DNA of 45,693 nucleotides from Prorocentrum cordatum (taxonomy: Eukaryota; Sar; Dinophyceae; Prorocentrales; Prorocentraceae). The notes under the pieces are model-generated. The model saw only the letters and a program-made list of their open reading frames with translations. It had not been told where the DNA came from and searched no databases. The stretch is from contig CAUYUJ010017915.1 in the NCBI GenBank assembly GCA_963575745.1, positions 215,971-261,663 of the forward strand, read 5' to 3'. A program made the position numbers and the translations under genes. This document shows, one piece after another, positions 21,074 through 30,926 of the stretch. Within the stretch, counting starts at the first letter, position 1. Each line of letters begins with the position of its first letter.

Positions 21074-21430
21074 CCATCCCTTCCAGTGGCGCTCCAGCAT
21101 GTTGCAGTTACCCGAGGGGCCTGAGGTAGAAGTGGGAAGGGGGACGAAGACTGGTGGCTGAAGGCTCAGGTTCGCTCTGCTGGACTTGGCTGGCGTTCTA
21201 GCCTTCCAGTCCGAGAGGGCGCGCGCACAAGCTCGTCCACGAGCCTCCTGTCCTTGTGCAGGAGAGTCGGGGCTGGGATGCCTGGCTGTGGTCCCCGCCG
21301 TCGCTTCTCTTCGACAAGAGGGCCAAGAGGTGAGGGAGGCGGGCGTGAGACGAGGGCCCCCTCCCCCTCTCGCCTCTCCCCACGCTCACCCTCTCCCCGT
21401 CCCCCGTCTCCCTCGATCCCCTCTTCCCAC

Positions 21431-21595
21431 TTTCCTTTTTCCCTCGATTTCCCTCGATCCCTCCCCTCGATCTCCTCGATCTTCCTCCCTCCCCTCGATC
21501 TCCCTCGATCTTCCTCCCTCGATATCCTCGATCTCCCTCCCCCTCCTCGATCTTCCTCCCTCCCCTCGATCTCCCTCGATCCCCTCTTCCTCATC
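21431..21595. repeat. CCCTCGATCTCC minisatellite
   Basis: Units of roughly 9-13 bp around CCCTCGATCTCC and CTCGATCTTCCTC repeat about a dozen times. All are pyrimidine-rich with a central TCGAT. Confidence 0.85.
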
Positions 21596-21749
21596 CGGAC
21601 TCAGGCCGTGGGCCCCTGGTCGCCGGACCTCGGCCCCTGCTCCTGGGCCGAGTGCCGCGCAGACCTGGTGCCACGTGGTCGAGCCGCGTCTGAAACAGAG
21701 CTGTTCGAGCTGCGTCTAGCCGCGGCCACAGGCCGACAGACGAGGAACG

Positions 21750-21945
21750 CGGAGGAGGAGGAGGAGGAGGAGGAGGAGGAGGAGGAGGAGGAGGAGGGAT
21801 GAGGGAGGAGGGAGGAGAGAGGAGGAGGAGGAGGAGGGAGGAGGAGGAGGAGGAGGAGGAGGAGGAGGAGGAGGAGGAGGAGGAGGAGGAGGAGGAGGAG
21901 GAGGAGGAGGAGGAGGAGGAGTGAGGAGGAGGAGGAGGAGGAGGA
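21750..21945. repeat. (GGA)n microsatellite
   Basis: GGA array with a short GGGATGAGGGAGG interruption near 21798. It grades into GAT repeats on its right. Confidence 0.95.
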
Positions 21946-22119
21946 GGATGCCGCTGCTGCTGATGATGTTGATGGTGATGCTGATGATGCTCATGGTGCT
22001 GATGTTGATCATGATGATTATGATGATGCTGATCATGCTGGTGATGATGACGGTGATGATGTTGATGGTGATGCTGTTGCCAATGATACTGATGATGCTA
22101 ATGATGCTGCTGATGATGA
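21946..22119. repeat. (GAT)n microsatellite, left of MITE
   Basis: Imperfect GAT/GCT trinucleotides. The same type of array resumes at 22238, directly after the MITE. Confidence 0.9.
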
Positions 22120-22237
22120 TTCGGGGGTGGACAAAACCTCCATCCTGACACGTCAATTAGTGAATTGCCAGATTTGGGCCCGAGATCGTTTTTACTTAAC
22201 TGCGTTATACTGAAGTGGGTTTTGTCCATCCCCGAAA
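22120..22237. mobile_element. MITE of family E inserted in a GAT microsatellite
   Basis: The left end TTCGGGGGTGGACAAAACC is matched by the inverted right end (GGTTTTGTCCATCCCCGAA), with one mismatch over 19 bp. The element is about 118 bp and has no coding capacity. GAT repeats on both sides show it entered an existing array; the array hides the target duplication, so the superfamily is unknown. Confidence 0.75.
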
Positions 22238-22306
22238 GATGATGATGATGACGATGATGACGATGATGACGATGCTGATGATGATGGTGATGATGATGAT
22301 GATGCC

Positions 22307-22400
<94 letters not shown>

Positions 22401-22725
22401 ATGATGCTGCTGAGGCTGGTGATGATGATGCTGATGATGATGACGATGCTGACAATGATGATTATGCTGCTGATGATGATTCTGATTACGATGATGATGC
22501 TGCTGCTGATGATGCTGATGGTGGTGGTGGCGGTGGTGGTGATGATGCTGCTGTTGCTGCTGATGGTGATGATGATGAGGAGTATGATGCTGATGATGAT
22601 GCTGCAGATGCTGGTGAGGATGCTGATGCGTTTGATGCTGACACTGATGATGCTGTTGTTGGTGCTGGTGATGATGATGCGGATGCTGATGCTGATGCTG
22701 ATGCTGCTGATGATGATGCTGGTGA
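22238..22725. repeat. (GAT)n microsatellite abutting spliced leader
   Basis: Nearly 490 bp of GAT with GCT and GGT variants, ending exactly at the 5' end of the spliced leader at 22726. His-, Ile- and Met-rich frames here are artefacts. Confidence 0.95.
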
Positions 22726-22747
22726 TCCGTAGCCATTTTGGCTCAAG
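22726..22747 (+). other. Dinoflagellate spliced leader (DinoSL), retroposed copy
   Basis: Perfect 22-nt match to DinoSL. It is followed by TC, not GT, so it is not an SL RNA gene. The next bases repeat its first eight (TCCGTAGC, 22748-22755), which may be a decayed second leader. Confidence 0.93.
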
Positions 22748-23230
22748 TCCGTAGCGTGGCCCGAGCGTCAACAGCGGACGAGAACATTGTGGCATAGGGG
22801 GCGCCTCTCTGACGCACGCGGCCCCAACAGCATTCAGTCTCTGATAAACTATTGGGGGATCAGCCCCCCATCTTTTTCTCGCACCCACAGTTCGCAGATG
22901 GTTGTGCAGCGCTATGCGCCATTGCACCATACGTTCGTTTACAGTCTGGGATGGCGGGATCTAGCTGGCCCTGCGAAGCCTCCCGCCCCGCCATACGATC
23001 CGCTTCGACATTAGCCAACCGAGAATCTCGGGGAAACCACTTAGTCGGAACCTGTCAGCACTGACAGGGTTCTCAACCTTGGTGACCTTAATTCAGCCAG
23101 ATCTGACGCGGAAGTTAGAGGTGACGGCAAACCACACATCTTCATCGGGCAAAGGAAATCCGCCAATCTGGACTCGGTGCCAACTCGGTGCTAACTGCTG
23201 TCGGTAAGAACGTTTAACAGGGCGTCAACA
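22748..23230 (+). pseudogene. Retroposed cDNA downstream of spliced leader, product unknown
   Basis: The ~480 bp between the leader and the GGA array at 23234 should be the body of a reverse-transcribed mRNA. It contains a 38-codon frame from 22900 (MVVQRYAPLHHTFVYSLGWR...) ending TAG at 23014, with no recognised family. There is no poly(A) tail. Alternatives: a 5' fragment of a longer mRNA, or a non-coding transcript. Confidence 0.4.
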
Positions 23231-23233
23231 TGC

Positions 23234-23333
23234 AGGAGGAGGACGAGAAACGAGGAGGAGGAGGACGATGAGCGGGAGGAGGAGGAGGAGGAGGAGGAGG
23301 AGGAGGAGGAGGAGGAGGAGGAGGAGGAGGTGG
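23234..23333. repeat. (GGA)n microsatellite
   Basis: About 100 bp of GGA, 3' of the spliced-leader retrocopy that starts at 22726. Confidence 0.95.
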
Positions 23334-23504
23334 AGCCACCCTGCCGAGCGCTCCGCGGAGGCCCTGTGCGCTCGCTGCTCCTCGCCTTCCTGAGGACCGT
23401 CCACCCGATCTGGCACCTGCGGCTGTGCAGCCTGGACATGTCCTGGCGTTGCCGGGCGCTCGCCGTGACGGACGAGGCCAGGGGGGATGGGGGAGGAGTC
23501 GGGG
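23334..23504 (+). other. Coding-like segment between two microsatellites
   Basis: One plus-strand frame reads RSLLLAFLRTVHPIWHLRLC followed by SLDMSWRCRALAVTDEA, with high G/C third positions. No family is recognised, and GGA and CTC arrays bound it. It may be an exon fragment. Confidence 0.15.
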
Positions 23505-23549
23505 CTCCTCCTCCCCCTCCTCCTCCTCCTCCTCCTCCTCCTCCTCCTC
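23505..23549. repeat. (CTC)n microsatellite
   Basis: Short CTC array of about 45 bp. Confidence 0.9.
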
Positions 23550-24467
23550 GTCCTTAAATCACTTCTCCCTGTCGCACCCCGAGGCCATGCAAGCATCACC
23601 AGATGCCACGTACGGATGGCCGTGCCGCAACTGGCAGAGACCGTGTAACCACCACTAGTTGCTATGCTTATGAGGCTGTGTCGCCACTGGCACTGCCCAC
23701 GCAATCGCTGCATGTTGCGTAGCATGTTTGGGAATCGAAGGACGTGTGCATATCTGGTAGCCTCACTACGCGGCTGACTGACCAATGTGACCAGCTAGCT
23801 TCTGGTTGACGACGCGGGACACTTCGTCGGGCGTGAAGCCTTGGAGCATTTCCTTGATCACGGGATCGTCCATCACCTCGGAGCAGCACGCTGCTGGATA
23901 CTGCTGCTCATCGGTTAGTGGCACCTTCTCGTCATCAATGGACCCCGCACCGTAGAAATGCTTAGGGCTGCAACTGACCTCACTCGTGTCTAGGAGGGGA
24001 GAGATGGGGTGGCGGATCAGGAGGATGAGGACGGGATGGGGCAGGAAGGGGGGGGGGCATGGAGGCGGGACAGTAGGAAGGAGGGCGGGAGGAGGGACGC
24101 TGTACGAGAGCGGTGCGTGACGAGGGCGCCGCGAGAGGGAGCGGGAGGCGAGAGGAGGCCGGGGGGAGGAGGGCGCGAGGAGGCCGGAGGACAGGAGGGC
24201 GCGGAGGGAGGAGAGGGGGGCGAGGCGGCAGCACGAGCACGAGCAGGAGAAGGAGGAGCACGAGGCGGGGACCGACTCGGACGCGCTGCGATGGCGGGGG
24301 GTCCGACGTGGCAGCGCCGGCGCGCGAGGCCCTGGGGTCGCTGGCGGCCTCGGCGGTGCTCTCCGCCCGGCTCCTCTCGTGCGGCGAGGGCTGCGTCGAC
24401 AGGCGGCGGGGCTGTGTCCCCCCCCGGTCTTCGAGCTCGCTTTTCGGGCCGGGTGAGGTGAGCTGTG
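23550..24467. other. Unassigned DNA
   Basis: The first half is of mixed composition, the second (from 24000) is G-rich with GGAGGGCGGGAGG-like stretches. No convincing gene or RNA was found on either strand. Confidence 0.4.
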
Positions 24468-24793
24468 CAGTCAACCCGCGTAGCAAGGTCAAGTTGGGCA
24501 TGTCCCTTTACAGGAGGAACGTCCGAGAATGGTAAACAATAGTCTGGGGACGATCTGTCGTGCTCTTTGGACTTTTGTTCGACTGTGTTTGAAAGCCTGA
24601 CTCGCCTGTAGGAGGACATGCCCGACCTACTAGGAAGGATGGGCAACCTTCCCGAGGGTACCCTTGCATCCTTGCCTCCTCGGTCCATCCTGGGCCACTT
24701 TCGCTGGCCGCGCCCCGCTCGAGAAGCCACGAAAGGGGCGTCCAGAGCCCGCCCGTGCACCCAGATCGCGCATCCTCACTGTGCGGGTTGACT
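24468..24793. mobile_element. MITE of family B, interrupted by a family C MITE
   Basis: The ends CAGTCAACCCGCGTAG and, inverted, CAGTCAACCCGCACAGTGAG match. The interior TCCATCCTGGGCCACTTTCG is shared with the copies at 44050 and 45458. A family C element (24491-24630) splits it; without that insert it is about 176 bp, like its relatives. Its flanking TA dinucleotides are not preserved. Confidence 0.8.
24491..24630. mobile_element. MITE of family C nested inside family B
   Basis: Left end AAGTTGGGCATGTCCCTTTA and right end, inverted, GTAGGTCGGGCATGTCCTCC form the terminal repeats. The flanks TAGCAAGG and TAGGAAGG are a decayed target duplication of about 10 bp. Confidence 0.8.
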
Positions 24794-24855
24794 GCGCTGA
24801 AGCGCGAAGGCGTGCAGTGGGGAAAAAATCACGGTGACGCGTGGACACAATTGAA

Positions 24856-25001
24856 GGGGCCCCATGACACACAAATAAAGACACACAAATAAAACAAATC
24901 CCATATTGTCCCATATTTCCGGGGTTTTTGTCTTCCCCCCCACTTCCATATTTTCCTGGGGATCGACGATTAATTGTGTCTGTGTGTTTTCTCCTCTCCT
25001 G
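24856..25001 (+). repeat. Dispersed repeat family G, copy 2
   Basis: Matches the reverse complement of 13561-13717. Shared blocks include GTCTTCCCCCCCACTTCC and GATTAATTGTGTCTGTGT. Confidence 0.65.
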
Positions 25002-25099
25002 AACAATGGACAGCCCAGGCCCGCGACGCCTCCCTGGCGGGCCGCCGCACGCACGCGTGCGCGCTTCCATCGAGCGCGCGTTGAACAGCAAGACGAAGA

Positions 25100-25268
25100 C
25101 GAGGGGGAGGGGGAGGAGGAGGAGGAGGAGGAGGAGGAGGAGGAGGAGGAGGAGGAGGAGGAGGAGGAGGAGGAGGAGGAGGAGGAGGAGGAGGAGGAGG
25201 GGGAGGAGGGGGAGGAGGGGGGGAGGAGGAGGAGGAGGAGGAGGAGGAGGAGGAGGAGGAGGAGGATA
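25100..25268. repeat. (GGA)n microsatellite
   Basis: About 170 bp of near-perfect GGA with a few GGGGGAGG interruptions. Confidence 0.95.
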
Positions 25269-26790
25269 AGCAGAAGGAGCAGGAGGAGCAGGAGGGTGAG
25301 CTCGTTATCTGCCTGCACGTGGATCGTCTCAGGAGACCGGGACGAGCTGGAGCACGTCATGCACGATGCAGCGCGTGTGCTTCCTGCCAGCTCCAACGGG
25401 CGCAAGATAAAGCCAGGATTGTATGACATATGTATCTTTGTCTTCGCCTGGCTGGCCGCCCCGACCGCTCCAGGGCGATGCACCTCGCCATCCGCTCTCC
25501 CCTTTTCCCTCCCCCGCGGCCGCCCTTTCGTGCCCTTCTCCGCGCTGCGACGTAAAAAGGTTGATCTTCCCCTTCCAGGGCTCGAACTCGTGTCAGCAAC
25601 GCTTCGCCATTGAATTTGTCGTTGCCTGTGTTGCGCAAGGCATTGTTCAGTGCATTTAGTTCATGTTACACGATTGAGATTTGTGCAATCCTCGTGGAAT
25701 GTGCGGGGGCTTCTTGTGCGGTGGGTGTGTGTGTGTGTGCGGGGTTCTACATCTGTCCAGGACCAGACCGATTCGTGCCATTCAGATGTCATCCCAACTA
25801 TTTGTGCAGGCGATGAAATCAAAATATGGATGATCATGTTGGTGATGAGGAAGAGACGGAGGATGATGAGGATAAGGACAGTACCATACACAGGGCGCAC
25901 ATGGGAATCAATCGCAAGCTCGTGCAATAATTGCTCGCGTGGTGCGCTGGCGATTATTCTTGGCATGCGAACGGTATCCTATTTGCCTGTGTCTTTACAT
26001 TGGACCGAATGTGTGTAATAGACACGTTTGTCCACTTGTTGTCATGGCCACAGGAAACGCCGAGTCTTCAATGTCTACTGGCTGTAAGGATTAGGCAGGA
26101 TAGAAGCGAGACTGGAATTTCCACAATACGAATGGGAAGTGTGTAAACCACACTATCCCCATTTTCTTTTTCAATTTGGAATCCAGTGCCCTTCTGTTGT
26201 GAAGAAGGTAGTACAGGAGGAGGCACAGAGGGCACGGTGTAACACAGTTGGGAGGCATTCGTGAATTCAGTAGGGGTCGGGATTGAAATGCCTCGAAGAA
26301 AGCGCGCCCACCCAAATCGCAATCATTTGGTATACGTGCGGGCCGCTGACATTTTGCATTCCGTCGTCGTCCTCCTCCTTGTTCCCTTGTCCTCTCTTTA
26401 CCCCCGGGGTGGGGTCGAAAGCGGCCGCGGCTCTGGCGGGGGAGCGCTCTTTTCCTCCTCCCCCTCGTTCCTCGCTGCTCCTCTCTGCACCCCTGCTCCA
26501 CCATCCGTCGTCCCACCTTGCTCCCCTTCCCTGCTCCAAAAAAGGCAAGTGATGGGGCCGCGCGCCCGCGTTCGGATTATATTGCCCGTTCGATATCAGG
26601 GCACAGTGGACCAGCCGACTAGAGGGCGTGGTCAATGCAAACGTTCGGGGCGCACTCCAAGCGCGGGCGGCACGGACCATCAAACACATTCGTAGCGCTA
26701 ACATGTGAAGCTTCTGGTGCCCGCGGCAGGGTCCGCCACCTTGCCAGCGCAGCGGTCCGAACGGCGACTCTCCGAGCTATGTCTGCTCAT
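25269..26790. other. Unassigned DNA of lower GC content
   Basis: More balanced composition than most of the window, with a short GT run near 25726. No recognisable gene. A GTAAAAAGG/CTCGAAC stretch near 25552-25590 was checked as a tRNA and does not fold as one. Confidence 0.4.
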
Positions 26791-27030
26791 ACGTCCGGGA
26801 CATGTGACATCTGCCATGTTCTCGGACTTGTGTCGGGCCTTATCGGGTGGTCCTTCGGAGCCCTCTTGGGACGTTTTGAGGCCGTTGGGGGCAGCCTTGG
26901 CGCCGCGTTCCACGGAGGCCACTTTGGGCCAGGGATATGCGCATTTGTAGTCCCTGGAAGCCACCCTGGGCCAGGGAAGTGTGCCTTCGACCTCCCCCAA
27001 AAGCTGGGGGCATTGACTTCGGTTCTAGTC
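26791..27030. repeat. Degenerate CCTTGGGC/GGCCACTTTGGG repeat
   Basis: Two units of about 43 bp share GGCCACTTTGGGCCAGGGA and GCCACCCTGGGCCAGGGAAG (26918 and 26961). The part before them holds CCCTCTTGGGACG-type blocks like those at 28.9 and 34.3 kb. Confidence 0.5.
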
Positions 27031-27082
27031 CGGCAAAGTAGGGGCGCCCTCGAGGTGGCGAGCTTTTACCTTTTCCGAAGTG

Positions 27083-27205
27083 CACAGATCCAGGTGTGAT
27101 CTGTGTACACATTTCGTGTTTTCAACTGTGTAATTGCGCGTGTGGGTCCACCGTTTACACAGATCGTTGTGTGATCTGTATACAGATCTTGGTCCCATCT
27201 GTGTA
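27083..27205. repeat. Three consecutive ACAGATC hairpins
   Basis: CACAGATC..GATCTGTG (27083-27107), ACAGATCGTTGTGTGATCTGT (27158-27178) and ACAGATCTTGGTCCCATCTGT (27182-27202) are three short inverted repeats with the same arms, so they are tandem copies of one hairpin unit. Confidence 0.6.
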
Positions 27206-27667
27206 TTTGGAGTGTGCTCCTCGCGGGTGGTGGTGACTGGGCGGGAACTTTCGCATTTCTCGCAGCTTGTCCACGGGGGGGGGGGCGTCGCGCGCGGGCG
27301 AAATGCACGGATTTGGGATCAAACTGTGCACATGCTGCGCGCTACTCGCTGGTGTTGTGCCCATCTCGCGGATTTCCCTGCTGTTCACGGAAGGGGGCCG
27401 TGGTTTGAGAGGGCGCGGGTGCGTCTGGGTGATGCGCTATGGGTGGGAAGGGGTGCGAGAGAAGGAGTGGCGATTGGGCTGGGGGATGGAAAAGGAGGAG
27501 GGGGAGAATCGAGGAAATGGAATGCGGGGGGGGGGGGGCAGAAAGAGGTGGGATGAATTGCGCATGGCCGTGCGGGAAGGGGGGTGGTGATGGCGCACGT
27601 GGGGCGGGGCGCGTCGGGCGGAGGATTGCGAGGAGGAGCGCCGCGCAGTGGCAGAGGGGGGCCTGGG
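27206..27667. other. Unassigned G-rich DNA
   Basis: G-rich sequence between the hairpins and the next array. No gene is supported. Confidence 0.4.
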
Positions 27668-27810
27668 AATGATGATGATGATGCTGATGATGATGATGAT
27701 GATGAGGAGGAGGAGGAGGAGGAGGAGGAGGAGGAGGATGATTATGATGATGAGGGGGAGGAGGAGGAGGGGAGGAAGAGAAGGAGGAGGAGATGAAATG
27801 ATGATATGAT

Positions 27811-27870
<60 letters not shown>

Positions 27871-28016
27871 GGATGAGGATGAGGATGAGGATGAGGATGA
27901 GATGAGGAGGATGGAGAGGAAGGAGGAGGAGGAGGAGGGAGGAGGAGGAGGATGAGGATGAGGAGGAGGAGGAGGAGGAGGAGGAGGAGGAGGAGGAGGA
28001 AGGAGGATGGGGAGGG
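27668..28016. repeat. Mixed GAT/GGA microsatellite
   Basis: GAT, GGA and GATGAG blocks alternate over about 350 bp. Confidence 0.95.
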
Positions 28017-28700
28017 GCACGATAAGGAGGGGCTGGATCGGATGGGCACGAGGAGGATGATGCGAAGGGGAGGGGGTATGGGGAGGAGAGGGGGTGGTGC
28101 ATGAGGGTGGGGCGAGCGCCAGCTAACGCTCATCTGGGCGGTGTTCTGCGCGCCCGCGCAACACCGTATAACAAAAAAGGCGGCTGCATAACAAGGCTAT
28201 CAAGGTCGTCGTGCACGGCGCGCGTCCCGTCCAACCGCTCGAGTCCACGACGATCCTCAGTTCCTTATTGATGCCGCCCGTTTTCGCCAGACCGCGCATG
28301 CACAGATGGGCTGGATGTTCGCTTCAACGTTTGCCGCATGACCCTCTTGTATAGTAATAAGCAAACATGTGTTGTTTGCTTGTGCCAGCATCGACTTGGT
28401 CCTTTGCATTGGACGTATTGTTTGTTGCTGCTAAGGCTTGCGCTGTTTCCCATACGTGTTCGATGAACCTGCTGGGTTTCGCCTGCACGAACGGGGGGTG
28501 CGATGAACAACTCGGTGCGCCCGTGCGTGGCAGGAGCGGAACGGTATGAACAGAAACAGCGTTATGGAGGGGCACACCGGCAAACACTGAGCTGAAGGAA
28601 GTGGGCGTGCTGGAGGAGGAGAGGGTGGAGCAGGAAGGGGGACAATGACATATATGAAGAAAGTGAGAGGAGGGCGCACACGAGACAAGGATAGGGACGA
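28017..28700. other. Unassigned DNA
   Basis: No gene is recognised. A perfect 8-bp stem hairpin, AGCAAACATGTGTTGTTTGCT, lies near 28360. Confidence 0.4.
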
Positions 28701-28704
28701 AGAG

Positions 28705-28815
28705 GGGGGTCTGGTTTGGCCTGTGCTGGTCATGTCTGGTCTGGACTGGTAGAGTGGTCTAGTTTGGTCAAGACCGCTCTGCTTTTGCGTGGTCTGGTAC
28801 GGTCTGGGCGGAGAT
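28705..28815. repeat. GTCTGGT-type degenerate repeat
   Basis: GTCTGGTTTGG, GTCTGGTCTGGACTGG, GTCTAGTTTGG and GGTCTGGTACGGTCTGG recur over about 110 bp. Confidence 0.6.
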
Positions 28816-28899
28816 TGTGTGATAAACACCGCTTCGCGGGGGTCACGGTCAGGCAAGCGTTCGATTCGTTCCTGGGCCGTCATACGGGGCGTGATTGAC

Positions 28900-29570
28900 T
28901 GCGGCTTGGGGGCATATTGGGCCGCTTTGGTGTCATATGTTGATGTCTCGGGTCCCTCTTGGCAGTCTTAGGGGGTCTCTTGAGGGTATTGGGGCGGCAT
29001 GCGGGCCTGGTTGGGCCGTGTTGGCGCATTCCTAGACCGTCTGGGGCGGTTCTCAGGGCTTATTTTGATTCCTGCGATTCGATTCAACTCGATGTCGATG
29101 GGTTCGGATTCCGATTTGATTCGGTTTGGGATTCCGATTTGGGTTTCGTTTGTTGATTGGGAGCATACTAGCCTGCCGATTTTCGCCGGTTCCATTTTTT
29201 CCGACTCGGCTGCCGATTCCCGCCGATCCGATTCATGTCGATCACCGATCCGAATTCTCGATTCGATTCTGGGCTCTCCTGGGTTCTGGAGTCCCTCCGT
29301 GAGTGTTTGGCCGTCTTGGCCCCTTTTTGGAGGGACTCTTCGGGCCGTCTTGGAACGATGATCGGGGTTGGAAGACCGACAGGGCGAGCATGTCAACACC
29401 GTGCACGAACATGTCCGACCTTTCTCGTTTGCCAATTAGAGGGCCTTAGCAATTCTCTTAGGGGCCTCTTGGGCCGTCTCGGTGGCGTTTTGGACCGTGT
29501 GCACGCTTGGCCGTCTTGGCTTCTTGGGAGTCTATTCGAGCCCTTTCGGGGCCATCTTGGGCCCTTGGCG
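28900..29570. repeat. GGCCGTCTTGGG-type degenerate repeat, plus orientation
   Basis: Blocks such as TGGCCGTCTTGG (29306, 29509), GGGCCGTCTTGG and GGGGCCTCTTGGGCCGTCTCGG recur irregularly. A GATTCGATTC-rich stretch lies in the middle (29070-29275). The same words occur in the opposite orientation at 34.37-34.65 kb. Confidence 0.6.
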
Positions 29571-29652
29571 GCAGGAGGTGGCGCAAAAGGTCGGCAAATC
29601 TGGCGTGGCCCGCAAGGGGAGGGAACGGTGACATTATGATTGCATTACATAG

Positions 29653-29782
29653 TTCTCTCTCCTCCTCCTCTTCCTCCTTCTCCTCCTCCTCCTCCTGTTC
29701 CTCCTCCTTCTCCTCAACCTCCTTTTGCTCCTCTGCCTTCTCCTCCTCCTCCTCCTCCTCCTCCTCCTCCTCCTCCTCCTCC

Positions 29783-29814
<32 letters not shown>

Positions 29815-29822
29815 TCTTCCTT
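29653..29822. repeat. (CTC)n and (CT)n microsatellite
   Basis: CTC array passing into CT repeats. Read on the minus strand it is GA then GGA, and lies 3' of the retropseudogene at 30150-30705. Confidence 0.95.
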
Positions 29823-30149
29823 CTCTGCCCCTGTCTTATGCCGACCCCTCTGGCCTGCTCCTGCGTCAGTCCGGCCGTGCACAAATGTGTTTGCGCCGCA
29901 CCTGCACGCCCTGTTGGCTGGCTGTCGCTCGTCCGTCTCGGGCCGTCTCGTTGGAGCCTGGGCTGCGAGACCGTGTCGCGGCCTCCGCGCCTGCGAGGGG
30001 GCGGCCGGCAGGCTGACACGTGGGGCTTCGGGCACGGCGCCGGGCCGGCACTGCCGCCCTGGGAGTGGCCTCGGCTCCGGAGGCTCCGCGTGCCGAGCGG
30101 CCAGCACGCGCCAGCAGGCCCGGGTCAGGGGCAGTCGCCCGCAGGTCTT

Positions 30150-30602
30150 TCATTTGTTCATTTGCTCCACGGGGACTGGCCTCGCTGGGGGCTGATGCCA
30201 CAGAGCGCCGGACGTCGCCTTCCGGCTGGCGGGCGCCTGGGGAGCCACGGTCGGGAAGAGATGCGCCCACAAGAAGGCCCGCCGTGAACACCTCTGCGGC
30301 CGGGTCGGAGACGAACGGTTCTGCTTGTCGGTCGTTTCCATCGATGTCATATGCAAGCGAAGCTTCGAGAGCAAGTGGGCGGCCTCAGGTTCGTTCATGT
30401 GCCGGTTGACATGGTAGGTGAGGTCGAGGCGCTCCAGCGCCTGAACCGTGCACTTGTCGATGCCCCTCACGCGCTTGACATGCTGGGCCTCCGCCTTGAG
30501 GCCGCTGGAGTCGACGCGCGCTCAGGAGCAAGGCGCACGATGGGCGAGGCCATGGAGCTCGGAGACAAGTGCGGAGACTGGAGCGCCCTCGCCGCAATCC
30601 AT
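30150..30602 (-). pseudogene. Processed retropseudogene of unknown product (spliced-leader tagged)
   Basis: Downstream of a minus-strand spliced leader (30705-30683) and an ~80-nt 5' UTR, an ATG at 30602-30600 opens a frame of 150 codons to a stop at 30150. It is broken once, by TGA at codon 27 (30524-30522). Beyond that stop it reads GLKAEAQHVKRVRGIDKCTV and LERLDLTYHVNRHMNEPEAA, helical and protein-like, with high G/C third positions. The product is not recognised. Leader, 5' UTR and reading frame in the right order, and no intron visible, support a reverse-transcribed mRNA. The plus strand is also open here, but it lacks the leader. Confidence 0.5.
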
Positions 30603-30682
30603 GGGAGAGGCGAGCAGAAAGTATAAGATATGTATGTCAGAAACCCAAATCGACCTACCGCTTTCCTGGACGTCCAGCGAGC

Positions 30683-30705
30683 CTTGAGCCTAAAGTGGCT
30701 ACGGA
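30683..30705 (-). other. Dinoflagellate spliced leader (DinoSL), near-perfect retroposed copy
   Basis: On the minus strand it starts TCCGTAGCC and ends GGCTCAAG, differing from DinoSL by one substitution and one inserted base in the middle. It is followed by GC, not GT. On its 5' side it abuts a GGA array (CTC on the plus strand). Confidence 0.88.
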
Positions 30706-30896
30706 TTCCTCCTCCTCCTCCTCCTCCTCCTCCTCCTCCTCTTCCTCCTCCTCCTCTCTCCTCCCCCCTTCCCCTCCTCCTTCTCCTCCTCTCTACTCCC
30801 CCTTCCTCCTCCTCCTTCTCCTCCTCCTTCACGTCCTCCTCCTCTTCCTCCTCTCTCCTCCCCCGTTCCTCCACCTCCTCCTCGCTCCTGGACCCT
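30706..30896. repeat. (CTC)n microsatellite abutting spliced leader
   Basis: About 190 bp of CTC with CTT and CCC variants. On the minus strand it is a GGA array that ends at the leader. Confidence 0.95.
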
Positions 30897-30926
30897 CGCT
30901 CCTGACCCTCTGAGGGAAAAAGAACT

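Noticed and set aside
22098-22754. His-, Ile- and Met-rich proteins
   Set aside because: Translations of GAT repeats on either strand; a MITE interrupts them.
24841-24994. Terminal inverted repeat GACACAATT..AATTGTGTC around repeat G
   Set aside because: The other copy of the repeat lacks the left arm, so the match in one copy is probably chance.
30351-30626. Plus-strand 91-codon frame
   Set aside because: It overlaps the minus-strand frame, which has the spliced leader in the correct position and orientation.
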